A stretch of DNA of 44,884 nucleotides from an uncultured Oscillospiraceae bacterium (GCA_900545655.1 UQZY01000015.1:1-44884), one strand, 5' to 3'. Shown: positions 25,374 through 34,699, counted from the first letter of the stretch. Numbers and translations are program-made. The notes: a model not told the origin generated them from the letters alone.

Positions 25374-26897
25374 ATGAAACTTACTGATAGCCGGGCATTT
25401 TCCGACACAAAAAACATATTCGGCGCACTCGCCTATGCCATAATCATGCTTGGTATCATAATGCTGATTCCCCTGCTTATTCTCCCGTTCTATCCTCTTG
25501 AGACATATCAGATACCGTGCTTTGCAGTTCCCGGTGTTCTGTCAATTTTCTGCGGGTATCTCATAAAGGTATTTACGGGAACGAATTACAGCATGACGCT
25601 CAAAAGGCATTCCGGATCGCTAATAGTTCTTCTCATATGGATAGTATCTATCCTCATAGGTGCGGTGCCGTTCGTCATGACGGGAAAATACACCTTCACG
25701 CAGGCGGTATTTGAAGCGACCAGCGGATTCACGACGACGGGCTTTACCGTAACGGCGGTTGAAGAGGCGTCGCATCTTATACTCCTTTACCGCTCTGTTT
25801 TACATCTTTTCGGTGGTGTGGGACTTATTCTTATTCTCTCGTCCCTGCTCTCTAATATTTACGGTATGCAAATCTTCAATGCGGAGGGACACACGGATAA
25901 GCTTACGCCGAGCCTTCTGCACTCTGCCAGAACCATAGTTCTTATCTATTTCGGATTTATCATCGGAGGAACCATCTCATACATCATTTTCGGCATGAAT
26001 CCGTTTGACGCGATAAACCACTCCATTTCCGCAGTAGCTACCGGCGGCTTTTCAACAAAGAATGACAGCATAGGCTACTGGCACAGTGTTCCTATCGACA
26101 TAACGACAATAATACTCATGATTCTCGGCAGTACAAACTTCATGGCAAGCCTTCTTCTTCTGCGCGGAAAATTCAGAGACTTCCTCTCAAACTGCGAAAC
26201 GAAGGTAACCGCTTTCCTTATCGCGGTAGTCACACCGATAACGGTTGTAATGATGCTTACCGAGGGTATTTGTCCGAACACCCTAAGTGCGATTGACAAT
26301 GCGCTGTTTCAGGTTGTTTCTATCATTTCAACAACCGGTCTTTCCACAATAAATGACTTCCTTCCGAGGGCAAGCTACGCACTTGTTCCGCTTATAATCC
26401 TCATGTTTGTCGGAGGGCACAGCGGCTCCACCGCAGGCGGAATAAAGGCAAACCGTGTGGCACTTGCCGCACGCAGTCTCTTCTATGACGCACGTGATCA
26501 GATTTCGCGTAAGCGCGTTATTTTCCCGCGTAAGATAAATCGTTTCGGAAAAGAAGAAACCATAACGGACAGTGAGCAAAGTCAAAACTATACATACATA
26601 CTCATTTATATGCTCATAGGTTTTGCAGGTACCTTCGGGCTCATGCTTTGCGGAAACAATTTCACGGATTCCTTCGTTGAATTTTTCTCCGCACTGGGAA
26701 CCGTAGGCCTTTCGATAGGCATAGCAAATCCCGAGATGAGTAATCCCGAAATGTGGATAATAATCATCGGAATGCTCATCGCAAGACTTGAAGTGTATAT
26801 CATCATCTTCGCCGTGGCGAGAATAATCTCCGACATAAGAGAATTGTTTTCAGATATAAGACTTTCAAATAAAAGGAAGGGGAAAAAGAGCAGATGA
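25374..26897 (+). CDS. trkH: TrkH-family potassium uptake protein
   Basis: The membrane pore of a Trk/Ktr potassium uptake system. The 507-residue protein has four pore-loop repeats, each with a selectivity-filter glycine: ATSGFTTTGFT, AVATGGFSTKN, ISTTGLSTIN and LGTVGLSIGI. GGHSGSTAGGIKANRV is a TrkH signature following the third loop region. The C-terminus is basic (LSNKRKGKKSR). It overlaps the following gene by 4 bp. Function should depend on the two RCK proteins encoded just upstream. Confidence 0.95.
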   Translation: MKLTDSRAFSDTKNIFGALAYAIIMLGIIMLIPLLILPFYPLETYQIPCFAVPGVLSIFCGYLIKVFTGTNYSMTLKRHSGSLIVLLIWIVSILIGAVPFVMTGKYTFTQAVFEATSGFTTTGFTVTAVEEASHLILLYRSVLHLFGGVGLILILSSLLSNIYGMQIFNAEGHTDKLTPSLLHSARTIVLIYFGFIIGGTISYIIFGMNPFDAINHSISAVATGGFSTKNDSIGYWHSVPIDITTIILMILGSTNFMASLLLLRGKFRDFLSNCETKVTAFLIAVVTPITVVMMLTEGICPNTLSAIDNALFQVVSIISTTGLSTINDFLPRASYALVPLIILMFVGGHSGSTAGGIKANRVALAARSLFYDARDQISRKRVIFPRKINRFGKEETITDSEQSQNYTYILIYMLIGFAGTFGLMLCGNNFTDSFVEFFSALGTVGLSIGIANPEMSNPEMWIIIIGMLIARLEVYIIIFAVARIISDIRELFSDIRLSNKRKGKKSR

Positions 26898-27871
26898 ATA
26901 AAAACAGAATCCGTACATTTGCGAAAAATTTTCTTCAGGTAATTGTCATATACGCGCTGACAACTCTTCTCGCATATGTTCTTGACGGCTACAGCATACA
27001 CTCGGAGAACCTCTTAACCCTGTACCTGCTCGGAGTCCTCATAGTAATCATGCAGACAAAGAGCTTTCTCTCAACGGTTTTCGCCTCAGTTCTCTTTATT
27101 TTGACACATGACTTCCTGTTCCTTGAGCCGCGCTACAGGTGGATAACACACAGCAGAAGCTTTGCGCTCTCCGCGTCCATATTCCTCCTTGTGGCTCTCA
27201 TAGTAAATACATTGGTTGTAAGACTGCAAAAGCAGATTGAAACCTCAAAATACAACGAAAACCTACACAAAAAGCTCTATGAGGCAAGCGAGGGACTTCT
27301 CTCCGTTCACGGAAAAGACCACGTTGTAAAATATGCCGATGAAGCCCTTACAAAGCTTACGGGCTGCGAGGTTGACTTTGATTTCAATATTTCCAAAAAT
27401 GACGGCAACGAGGCGCGTAAATGGTGCTTCAAGAACTCGTCAAAGTGCGGACACGGCGAAACCGAATTCTCCGATGCCGGCTTCAAGTATATCCCGGTAA
27501 GAAGTAACAGTAAAACCGTGGGAGTCGTTTCCATAGACTGCTCCAAAAACGAGCTTTCTCGTGAGGCTGAGGAATGTCTTATAGCACTTCTCTCTCAGGT
27601 ATCCATTGCCTTTGAACGAGAGGAGCTTGAGGATGAAAAGAGACAGGAAGCAAGGTCTCATGAACGTGAACAGCTCAAGGCTATGGTCATGAAGGGTATT
27701 TCACACGACATGTATCCGCGTATTTCCTTTATCCATAAAAGCTCCAAGAAAATGGTTGAAGGGCTCAACCTTATGACCGAGGAGGATGTTCGCGAAAAGC
27801 TTATAGTTATAGAGCAGGAATCCGACTACCTGACTCAGACAGTCGACAATCTTCTGGATATAACAAAGTAA
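26894..27871 (+). CDS. KdpD-like membrane sensor lacking the kinase ATPase domain
   Basis: The 325-residue protein has a KdpD-type (DUF4118) membrane region of four closely spaced helices (about residues 10-110, including FASVLFILTHDFLFLEPRY). A GAF-like middle follows (about residues 140-240), then a coiled coil and a dimerisation segment with a His-box-like MKGISHDMYPRISF (His271). In KdpD this reads SHDLRTPL; here the proline is shifted. The protein stops right after the second dimerisation helix (TVDNLLDITK), where the ATP-binding domain should begin, and the 230 bp downstream cannot encode one. It is coupled to trkH by a 4-bp overlap and no response regulator follows. It may be a kinase-dead sensor for potassium uptake or a decaying gene. 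Confidence 0.8.
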   Translation: MNKNRIRTFAKNFLQVIVIYALTTLLAYVLDGYSIHSENLLTLYLLGVLIVIMQTKSFLSTVFASVLFILTHDFLFLEPRYRWITHSRSFALSASIFLLVALIVNTLVVRLQKQIETSKYNENLHKKLYEASEGLLSVHGKDHVVKYADEALTKLTGCEVDFDFNISKNDGNEARKWCFKNSSKCGHGETEFSDAGFKYIPVRSNSKTVGVVSIDCSKNELSREAEECLIALLSQVSIAFEREELEDEKRQEARSHEREQLKAMVMKGISHDMYPRISFIHKSSKKMVEGLNLMTEEDVREKLIVIEQESDYLTQTVDNLLDITK

Positions 27872-28010
27872 TGCGGCAGCTCGGGCAGTGCAATTTGCCG
27901 CACACTATACCGGCGGATTTATCAACAGGTTATACAGTACAATTTGTCAGCACTTAAACAGCATAACAATCGGTGCGGCAAACAGTACAAACAGAATTAC
28001 ATACAATGAG

Positions 28011-28045
28011 AACGGTCCACTTTCGTTATGAAGCGGACCGTTTTT
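28011..28045 (+). terminator. Terminator of the valS-trk operon
   Basis: ACGGTCC...GGACCGT with inner CTT/AAG pairing and an 8-nt loop, followed by TTTTTG. The 140 bp before it (27872-28010) hold no gene; TGCGGCA (27872-27878) and TGCCGCA (27896-27902) form an inverted repeat without a T-run. Confidence 0.85.
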
Positions 28046-28101
28046 GTATAAGCTGTGCTTTCATACAATTTAAAGAAAATCAGTGAATCTCAAATTAAAG
28101 C

Positions 28102-29058
28102 TCAGTCTTTCGGAAATTCATCAAGTGAACGGAATACGTAGCCTTGCTCCCTTGCATAGTCTATTACATCGCCCAGTATACGGGCGTTTGTGCTTGAAAC
28201 GGAATGAAGGAGAATTACGGCTCCGGGATGAAGTCTTTCCGTTATTGTTTTGAATGCCGAGCTTTGGTCCGGCTGCTTTTCGGTATCGTAATCGAGGTAG
28301 GCAAGCGACCAGAAAACAGAGGTATAGCCTATGCTGTTTACAAGATTCAGCGCACATTCCGAATACTCGCCCGTCGGGAATCTGAAATACGGCGATGTAT
28401 ATCCGAATTCCTCTCTCAAAAAGTTATCACAGGTTTCTATCTCTTTTGCCATTTCGGTTCTTGATATCCTCGGGAAAATCGGATGAGTCGTCGAATGATT
28501 TCCGACGATATGTCCCTCTTTTATCATTCGCTCTGTCATATCCGAGCCCTCGTCACTCTTCAGATAATCAAGAGTGACGAAAAACGCGGCAGGGACTTTT
28601 TTCTCTTTCAGAGTGTCGAGTATAGGCTTTGTGTAACCGTTTTCATATCCGCAATCAAAGGTAAGATACAAAGCCTTCTCGTCACGTGCTTCAGATTTTC
28701 TGTCAAGACAAAAGGCGCCGAATTTATCAAAGTATATCTGATTGTCAACGGATATTCGATGCGGCTTGCCGCCCGAAGCCTTTCCGAATCCGTATCCTAT
28801 GCCTTTTGTCGACAGGCCTGCCGCGTTTTCAGGGTCCGGGACGGCGAAATGCACAGGTGTCAGTGCATGCAGACCGGTCCTTGTAACTTTGCCGGCAGTG
28901 ATATCATCAGCACTCGCGGCAACCTTTTCCTCACTGCCGGCAGACTCCGTCCCGGACCTGTTGCCGTTGTCGTCGGCTTTTTTCACAGAACATCCCGACG
29001 CAGTACACAAAAGTATTACGACAACGGCCGCACATAAGATGTGCTTCATCATATTCAA
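28102..29058 (-). CDS. Polysaccharide deacetylase, PdaA-like delta-lactam de-N-acetylase (lipoprotein)
   Basis: Removes the acetyl group from muramic acid or related amino sugars in the wall. A lipoprotein signal (VVILLCTASGC) precedes a linker and a NodB-type domain. Catalytic motifs are visible: YLTFDCGYENGYT (PdaA usually has TFDNGYENG), the metal-binding GNHSTTHPIF, the arginine motif FRFPTGEYSE and the C-terminal VILLHSVSS. The start is a TTG seven bases after GGAGG; an ATG two codons later is possible but sits farther from the site. The 318-residue length fits the family. In spore formers PdaA makes cortex muramic lactam; whether this strain sporulates is not shown by the window. Confidence 0.88.
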   Translation of the reverse strand: MNMMKHILCAAVVVILLCTASGCSVKKADDNGNRSGTESAGSEEKVAASADDITAGKVTRTGLHALTPVHFAVPDPENAAGLSTKGIGYGFGKASGGKPHRISVDNQIYFDKFGAFCLDRKSEARDEKALYLTFDCGYENGYTKPILDTLKEKKVPAAFFVTLDYLKSDEGSDMTERMIKEGHIVGNHSTTHPIFPRISRTEMAKEIETCDNFLREEFGYTSPYFRFPTGEYSECALNLVNSIGYTSVFWSLAYLDYDTEKQPDQSSAFKTITERLHPGAVILLHSVSSTNARILGDVIDYAREQGYVFRSLDEFPKD

Positions 29059-29184
29059 AGATATCCCTCCGTTTTTATGAAACTGTCCTTATATTGTGCA
29101 AAAAATATGGATTTATTCGGTTTATTATGCTATCCTAATTCTGTAAAACAGTTTTGTTTTAAAGACTTATCGGAGGTAATAAGC

Positions 29185-29700
29185 TTGGCATCTCTCAACA
29201 TCGTTTTAGTTGAGCCCGAAATACCGCAGAACACCGGAAACATCGCAAGAACGTGCGCATGCACGGGAGCAAATCTCCATATCGTAAAACCCATGGGATT
29301 CACGGTAACAGACAGGCATCTTAAGCGTTCCGGACTCGACTACTGGCACTTTCTTAACATCACTTACTATGAAAGCCTTGATGAGTTTTTTGAAAAGAAC
29401 AGGGACGGCAGTTTCTTTTACTTCACTACCAAAGCACAGAAAAGGCACTCGGACACCACCTACCCCGACAACGCCTTTCTCCTTTTCGGGAAAGAGACAA
29501 AGGGACTTCCGGAGGAGCTCCTTATAAAGCATCCGGAGCGGTGTGTGCGCATACCCATGATGGACGACTGCAGAAGCCTTAACCTGTCAAACTCGGTTGC
29601 CGTAGCAGTCTATGAAGCACTCAGGCAGTGGGACTATCCCGAGCTGCTTTGTTCGGGTGAACTGCACAACTACAAATGGAAAGATATAAACAACATTTAG
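29185..29700 (+). CDS. trmL: tRNA (cytidine/uridine34-2'-O)-methyltransferase TrmL
   Basis: SPOUT methyltransferase that modifies the wobble base of tRNA-Leu isoacceptors. I place the start at TTG 29185, eight bases after GGAGG, giving 171 residues beginning MASLNIVLVEPEIPQNTGNI, the family's canonical N-terminus; the frame is open further upstream without support. Other landmarks are FLLFGKETKGLPEELL and RIPMMDDCRSLNLSNSVAVAVYE, containing the SAM-binding knot. It diverges from the deacetylase gene. Confidence 0.95.
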   Translation: MASLNIVLVEPEIPQNTGNIARTCACTGANLHIVKPMGFTVTDRHLKRSGLDYWHFLNITYYESLDEFFEKNRDGSFFYFTTKAQKRHSDTTYPDNAFLLFGKETKGLPEELLIKHPERCVRIPMMDDCRSLNLSNSVAVAVYEALRQWDYPELLCSGELHNYKWKDINNI

Positions 29701-29738
29701 TCAATTATACAAACAATATCAAAGTCCTTGTTAAAGTT

Positions 29739-29766
29739 TTGACAAAATAAATTTTTTTATTATAAT
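29739..29766 (+). promoter_or_regulatory. Promoter of the degV-pgk-tpiA-gpmI operon
   Basis: TTGACA (29739-29744), 16-bp spacer, TATAAT (29761-29766), both hexamers perfect. AGGAGG lies at about 29779, ahead of ATG 29791. Confidence 0.85.
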
Positions 29767-29790
29767 ATACTTGTATTAGGAGGATTATTT

Positions 29791-30654
29791 ATGAGCAAAA
29801 CTATGGTTATAACCGACACCTGTAGTGACCTTCCGCTCAATCTTGTTGACAATTATGACGTTGAGGTTCTCGCCACAACAATCAACATTGACGACAGATT
29901 TTTCAGCGAGGGCATAGATTTCTCACATGAGAACTTCTATGAGATACTCCCGGCTCCGAAGGGTAAAATCAAAAACTTTTACATCCCCGCTGCCGTTTTC
30001 CTTGATCGTTATAAGAGTGCAGCAAGCCGTGGCTTTGACAGTGTTGCGGTTATCCTTCCGGGAATGGCAGACCTCCCTATACACGAATCCGCAAGAGAAG
30101 CGGTAACGCTTTTCAATGCACAGAATCCGACAGCAGACCTTAAAATTGAGGTTATCGATACGGATACCTTCAGCATGGCCGCAGGATTCCTCGTAATAAA
30201 AGCCGCAAAACTAGCGGCAGACGGAACGGACTTTGACACGATTGTGGAAGCCGTAAAGAGCAGCAAGGACAATATGACTATCCTGGTTGACGCTTTCAAC
30301 ATTCCGTTTTCATACAATGACCCAACAAAGAGTTGGAGAAAATGGATTTCCTTCGGCGGAAGCTATCATCCGTATCCGGCACTCAAGATTACGACAAAAA
30401 AAGCAGATGAACTTCAAATCGTCAAAGGAGATCATTCCGCTTTTGATCAGTTCTACACATACTGCGTATCCGCTCTTTCGGAGAAAAAGCCGGATTACGC
30501 AATAGGATATGCGTCCCGCGTAAAGGAAGCAAGAGCTATTGCATTGCTCCTTGAAGAGGAACTCGGATATCCGCCGGTAGCACTCTATAAGCTTGGAGCT
30601 ATTTCGGCTTACGGCGCAAGCAAGGCAGCCATCGCTCTTTGCTTCGAAGAATGA
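29791..30654 (+). CDS. DegV family (fatty-acid binding) protein
   Basis: A 287-residue DegV-fold protein; the family binds fatty acids and the FakB members present them to the kinase FakA. N-terminal VITDTCSDLPLNL and the middle IDTDTFSMAAGFLV are family landmarks, and the C-terminal GAISAYGASKAAIAL matches the usual GxxxxxHxGPG-like end, though the histidine is absent here (SAYGAS). No fakA gene is nearby. Its place as first gene before pgk, 28 bp apart, is unusual and may reflect simple co-expression. Confidence 0.9.
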   Translation: MSKTMVITDTCSDLPLNLVDNYDVEVLATTINIDDRFFSEGIDFSHENFYEILPAPKGKIKNFYIPAAVFLDRYKSAASRGFDSVAVILPGMADLPIHESAREAVTLFNAQNPTADLKIEVIDTDTFSMAAGFLVIKAAKLAADGTDFDTIVEAVKSSKDNMTILVDAFNIPFSYNDPTKSWRKWISFGGSYHPYPALKITTKKADELQIVKGDHSAFDQFYTYCVSALSEKKPDYAIGYASRVKEARAIALLLEEELGYPPVALYKLGAISAYGASKAAIALCFEE

Positions 30655-30682
30655 CATTTATTCATGAAAGGATAGAAAAGAA

Positions 30683-31891
30683 ATGACTCTTAACAAGAAA
30701 ACCGTAGACGACATCAACGTAAAAGGCAAAAGAGTTCTGGTACGCTGCGACTTCAATGTACCTCTCAAGGACGGAAAAATCACCGATGAAAACAGACTCG
30801 TCGCTGCTCTTCCGACTATCAAAAAACTCGTAGCCGACGGCGGCAAGGTTATCCTTTGCTCACACCTCGGAAAGCCTAAGGGTGAACCGAAGCCGGAGCT
30901 TTCCCTTGCACCTGTTGCAAAGAGACTTTCGGAGCTTCTCAACATGGAAGTTAAGTTTGCCGCTGACGATAACGTTGTCGGTGAAAATGCAAAAGCCGCA
31001 GTAAGCGCAATGAAAGACGGAGATATCGTTCTTCTTCAAAACACACGTTACCGTGCAGAGGAGACAAAGAACGAAGAAGCATTTTCAAAGGAACTCGGTT
31101 CTCTTGCAGACATTTTTGTAAATGACGCGTTCGGAACGGCTCACAGGGCACATTGCTCCACAGTAGGCGTAGTAAAATACGTTGATGAAGCTGTTTGCGG
31201 ATATCTTATTGAGAAGGAGCTCAGATACCTCGGAAACGCCGTTGAAAATCCGCAGCGCCCGTTCGTAACAATCCTCGGCGGCGCAAAGGTTGCCGACAAG
31301 CTCACCGTTATCGAGAATCTCCTTAACAAGGCTGACACTCTTATCATCGGCGGTGGTATGGCATTTACCTTCCTCGCTGCAAAGGGATACGGCACAGGCA
31401 AATCACTTCTTGATGAAACCAAGATTGACTACTGCAAGGAAATGATGAAGAAGGCTGAAGAAAAAGGTGTAAAGCTTCTTCTTCCCATAGATACGGTTAT
31501 CGCAAAAAGCTTCCCGAATCCCATAGATGCTCCTATTGAAACCGAGGTTGTTGATTCGGATAAAATCCCCGATGATTATGAAGGTCTTGATATCGGACCG
31601 AAGACTGCCGCTCTCTTTGCAGAGGAGGTTAAGTCTGCAAAAACCGTTGTTTGGAACGGCCCCATGGGCGTATTCGAGAATCCGACACTCGCAAAGGGTA
31701 CACTTGCAGTTGCACAGGCAATGGCTGACTCCGACGCTATAACGGTTATCGGCGGCGGTGACTCCGCAGCAGCCGTAAATACTCTCGGTCTCGGCGACAA
31801 GATGACCCATATCTCAACAGGCGGCGGCGCTTCTCTTGAATTCCTTGAGGGTAAAGAGCTTCCGGGCATTGCGGCAATGAACGACAGATAA
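30683..31891 (+). CDS. pgk: Phosphoglycerate kinase
   Basis: Transfers phosphate from 1,3-bisphosphoglycerate to ADP. The 402-residue protein shows RVLVRCDFNVPL at the N-terminus, the CSHLGKPKGEPKPE loop, FVNDAFGTAHRAHCST, VTILGGAKVADKL, and the nucleotide-binding VWNGPMGVFENP and VIGGGDSAAAVN. It is in a glycolytic run with tpiA and gpmI. Gap and enolase genes are not in the window. Confidence 0.98.
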   Translation: MTLNKKTVDDINVKGKRVLVRCDFNVPLKDGKITDENRLVAALPTIKKLVADGGKVILCSHLGKPKGEPKPELSLAPVAKRLSELLNMEVKFAADDNVVGENAKAAVSAMKDGDIVLLQNTRYRAEETKNEEAFSKELGSLADIFVNDAFGTAHRAHCSTVGVVKYVDEAVCGYLIEKELRYLGNAVENPQRPFVTILGGAKVADKLTVIENLLNKADTLIIGGGMAFTFLAAKGYGTGKSLLDETKIDYCKEMMKKAEEKGVKLLLPIDTVIAKSFPNPIDAPIETEVVDSDKIPDDYEGLDIGPKTAALFAEEVKSAKTVVWNGPMGVFENPTLAKGTLAVAQAMADSDAITVIGGGDSAAAVNTLGLGDKMTHISTGGGASLEFLEGKELPGIAAMNDR

Positions 31892-31997
31892 TCGTAAAAA
31901 AGCCGACTTGAATGGAAATAAATTGAATAAGAAAAATATAATTCAAATAAAAATTCAGTTAAAATAAATAAAAAGTAAACAAAAGAAGGTTTTCAAA

Positions 31998-32765
31998 ATG
32001 AATAAAGAACTCCGTAAGGCAGTTATCGCAGGTAACTGGAAGATGAATAAAACACCGGTTGAAGCTGCAGAGCTTATCAATGAGATGAAGCCGCTTGTAG
32101 AAAACGCAGATTGTGACGTTGTTATCTGTGTACCGTATGTTGATTTACAGACCGCTCTCTACTGCACAGAGGGCACAAACATCAAGGTAGGTGCAGAGAA
32201 CTGCCACTGGGAAGAAAAAGGAGCTTTCACAGGAGAGATTTCTCCTTCGATGCTCACCTCCATGGGTGTTGAGTACGTTGTTATCGGACACTCCGAAAGA
32301 CGTCAGTATTTCGGTGAAACAGATGATACCGTTTCCAAGAGAGTTGACGCAGCTCTGAAAGCCGGACTTAAGGTTATTCTCTGTGTAGGCGAGACACTCG
32401 AGCAGCGCGAGAAGAACATCACCTTTGAAACCGTTTCGACACAGACAAAGATTGCTCTTCAGAACGTTACCGAGGAGCAGCTCAAGGACGTTATCATTGC
32501 CTATGAGCCTGTATGGGCTATAGGAACGGGCAAAACCGCTACGTCAGAGCAGGCAAACGAAGTAAACAACTATATACGCGGCCTTATTGCAGAGCTTTAC
32601 AGCACAGACGCAGCCAATGCATTTGTAGTTCAGTACGGCGGTTCAATGAATGCCGGAAATGCCGCAGAGCTTCTCGCAATGGAGGATATCGACGGCGGAC
32701 TTATAGGTGGAGCTTCACTCAAGGCTCCGGACTTTGCAACAATAGTAAAAGCCGCAAGCGTTTGA
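31998..32765 (+). CDS. tpiA: Triosephosphate isomerase
   Basis: Interconverts dihydroxyacetone phosphate and glyceraldehyde 3-phosphate. The 255-residue protein has IAGNWKMNKTP with the catalytic lysine, VIGHSERRQYFGE with the catalytic histidine, IAYEPVWAIGTGKTAT with the catalytic glutamate and loop 6, and VQYGGSMNAGNAAELL. AGAAGG precedes the ATG. The 106-bp gap after pgk is AT-rich, without an obvious terminator. Confidence 0.98.
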   Translation: MNKELRKAVIAGNWKMNKTPVEAAELINEMKPLVENADCDVVICVPYVDLQTALYCTEGTNIKVGAENCHWEEKGAFTGEISPSMLTSMGVEYVVIGHSERRQYFGETDDTVSKRVDAALKAGLKVILCVGETLEQREKNITFETVSTQTKIALQNVTEEQLKDVIIAYEPVWAIGTGKTATSEQANEVNNYIRGLIAELYSTDAANAFVVQYGGSMNAGNAAELLAMEDIDGGLIGGASLKAPDFATIVKAASV

Positions 32766-32774
32766 TTACCTTTT

Positions 32775-32807
32775 GGGGCGGGCATATCTGCCTGCCCCTG
32801 ATTTTTT
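32775..32807 (+). terminator. Terminator-like hairpin between tpiA and gpmI
   Basis: GGGGC-G-GGC pairs with GCC-T-GCCCC over a 6-nt loop, followed by TGATTTTTT. It may end or attenuate transcription after tpiA, so gpmI could be expressed at a lower level or from its own weak promoter. Confidence 0.75.
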
Positions 32808-32861
32808 ACGATAAATACAAAAGTGATTTATAAAGCTATACACTAGAAAGGCGCATATACT

Positions 32862-34397
32862 ATGAAAAAACCTGTTGTACTTTGTATCATGGACGGCTTC
32901 GGATGGGTTCCGGACGAAAAGTACGGAAACGCAATCGCCGCAGCAAAGACCCCGAGACTTGATGAGATAATGACAAAGTGCCCCCATACCACTATCGGCG
33001 CTTCCGGTCTCGACGTAGGTCTTCCCGACGGACAGATGGGAAACTCAGAAGTAGGACATACGAATATCGGTGCGGGCCGTGTTGTTTATCAGGAACTCAC
33101 AAGAATAACCAAGTCCATAGAGGACGGAGACTTTTTTACAAATAAAGCCTTCATGGACGCCGTAAATAATTGCAAGGAGCACGATTCGGCTCTTCACCTT
33201 ATGGGACTTCTCTCCGACGGCGGTGTTCACAGTCACATAAGACATCTTTTCGGACTTCTCGAGCTCGCAAAGAAAAACGGACTTACCAAGGTTTACGTGC
33301 ACGGAATTCTCGACGGACGTGACGTACCTCCGACCTCAGGGGTAGAATACATCGCTCAGCTTCAGGAAGAAATGAAAAAGCTCGGTGTCGGAAAGCTTGC
33401 AACCGTTACAGGCCGTTTCTATGCAATGGACCGTGATAACAGATGGGAACGAGTAAGCAAGGCGTACAATGCATTTGTAAACGGCGAAGGAATTAAGGCG
33501 ACAGATGCCATAGAGGCCGTTAAAGCCTCCTACAAGACCAAGGACGCCGACGGAAAGTATCTCACAGATGAATTCGTTATGCCAACCGTTCTCATGAATG
33601 AGGGGCGCGTAGAGAAAAATGACAGCATTATATTCTTTAACTTCCGTCCCGACCGTGCAAGAGAAATCACACGTACCTTCACAGATGATAAATTCACCGG
33701 CTTTGAACGCCCGTACTTCCCCGTTTACTATGTTTGCATGACACAATATGATGCAACCATGCCGAACGTAGAGGTTGCTTTTAAACCCGAGGAGCTTACA
33801 AATACACTCGGTGAATATCTTGCGGCAAACGGCAAAAAGCAGTTGCGCATTGCCGAGACCGAGAAATATGCTCACGTAACATTTTTCTTCAACGGCGGAG
33901 TTGAAACTGTCAATGAAGGCGAGGACAGAATTCTTGTCCCGAGCCCGAAGGTTACCACATATGACTTAAAGCCCGAGATGAGTGCTCCGGAGGTTACCGA
34001 CAAGCTTGTTGAGGCTGTACTCTCGGACAAGTATGACGTTATCATCGTAAACTTTGCTAACTGCGACATGGTAGGTCATACCGGTGTGTTTGACGCGGCA
34101 GTAAAAGCCGTTGAGACCGTTGACACCTGCGTCGGCAGACTTGAGGACGCAGTTCTTAAAATGGGCGGCGCAATTCTCCTGACCGCAGACCACGGTAACG
34201 CAGACAAGATGTATGAGCCCGACGGCTCGGCGTTTACGGCACACACGACAAATCCCGTTCCGTTTGCGCTTATAGGCTGCGGAGATGTCAAGCTGCGTAA
34301 TGACGGCAGGCTCTGTGACCTCTCACCGACAATTCTCAAAATAATGGATCTTCCTCAGCCAAAGGAAATGACGGGAAAATCCCTTATTATCGACTGA
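32862..34397 (+). CDS. gpmI: 2,3-bisphosphoglycerate-independent phosphoglycerate mutase
   Basis: Mn-dependent alkaline-phosphatase-superfamily enzyme converting 3- to 2-phosphoglycerate. The 511-residue protein has metal-binding LCIMDGFGW, the catalytic serine in DGQMGNSEVGHTNIGAGR (about residue 62), GILDGRDVPP, FFNFRPDRAREI, and C-terminal NFANCDMVGHTG and LTADHGNADKM metal ligands. A strong terminator follows. Confidence 0.98.
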   Translation: MKKPVVLCIMDGFGWVPDEKYGNAIAAAKTPRLDEIMTKCPHTTIGASGLDVGLPDGQMGNSEVGHTNIGAGRVVYQELTRITKSIEDGDFFTNKAFMDAVNNCKEHDSALHLMGLLSDGGVHSHIRHLFGLLELAKKNGLTKVYVHGILDGRDVPPTSGVEYIAQLQEEMKKLGVGKLATVTGRFYAMDRDNRWERVSKAYNAFVNGEGIKATDAIEAVKASYKTKDADGKYLTDEFVMPTVLMNEGRVEKNDSIIFFNFRPDRAREITRTFTDDKFTGFERPYFPVYYVCMTQYDATMPNVEVAFKPEELTNTLGEYLAANGKKQLRIAETEKYAHVTFFFNGGVETVNEGEDRILVPSPKVTTYDLKPEMSAPEVTDKLVEAVLSDKYDVIIVNFANCDMVGHTGVFDAAVKAVETVDTCVGRLEDAVLKMGGAILLTADHGNADKMYEPDGSAFTAHTTNPVPFALIGCGDVKLRNDGRLCDLSPTILKIMDLPQPKEMTGKSLIID

Positions 34398-34421
34398 CCT
34401 TACAACTGATCCGACAAAAAA

Positions 34422-34456
34422 GACACCGCGGAAAAATCCGCGGTGTCATCTTTTTT
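34422..34456 (+). terminator. Terminator after gpmI
   Basis: GACACCGCGGA pairs with TCCGCGGTGTC over a 4-nt AAAA loop (11-bp perfect stem), followed by ATCTTTTTT. An A-run on the other side lets it also end the minus-strand ydbC-like gene. Confidence 0.93.
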
Positions 34457-34461
34457 AAAAA

Positions 34462-34683
34462 TCAGTCAAGAACCTTTTCGATAAGCTCCTTGAGTTCTCC
34501 GAGCTCATCCTTCGTAAGACCTATGCCCTTGCCCATCTTCTCATGCTCGGGAGCCCAGTCACGAATGTCGTACTTGGGATTTCCGCCGTTCCATGAAATG
34601 AGGTTAAGTTCTCTTGTCCATCCGCTTGCGTTTTCCGAAATAACTCCGAGTTCTTCAACTATCTCGTACTTGAATTCTGCCAT
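34462..34683 (-). CDS. YdbC/PC4-like small nucleic-acid-binding protein
   Basis: A 73-residue protein of the YdbC family, bacterial relatives of the eukaryotic coactivator PC4/p15, which bind single-stranded DNA as dimers. Typical features are FKYEIVEELGVISE at the start, WTRELNLISWNGG, and KYDIRDWAPEHEKMGKGIGLT, followed by a C-terminal helix (LGELKELIEKVL). It is cytoplasmic; biological role is not established. An inverted repeat lies just upstream of its ribosome site (AAGGAG). Confidence 0.9.
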   Translation of the reverse strand: MAEFKYEIVEELGVISENASGWTRELNLISWNGGNPKYDIRDWAPEHEKMGKGIGLTKDELGELKELIEKVLD

Positions 34684-34699
34684 TTTTGATATCTCCTTA

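Noticed and set aside
27872..28010. Hidden ATPase domain of the KdpD-like kinase after a frameshift
   Set aside because: All three forward frames downstream are short and contain no N-, G1- or G2-box, and the next terminator is only about 140 bp away.
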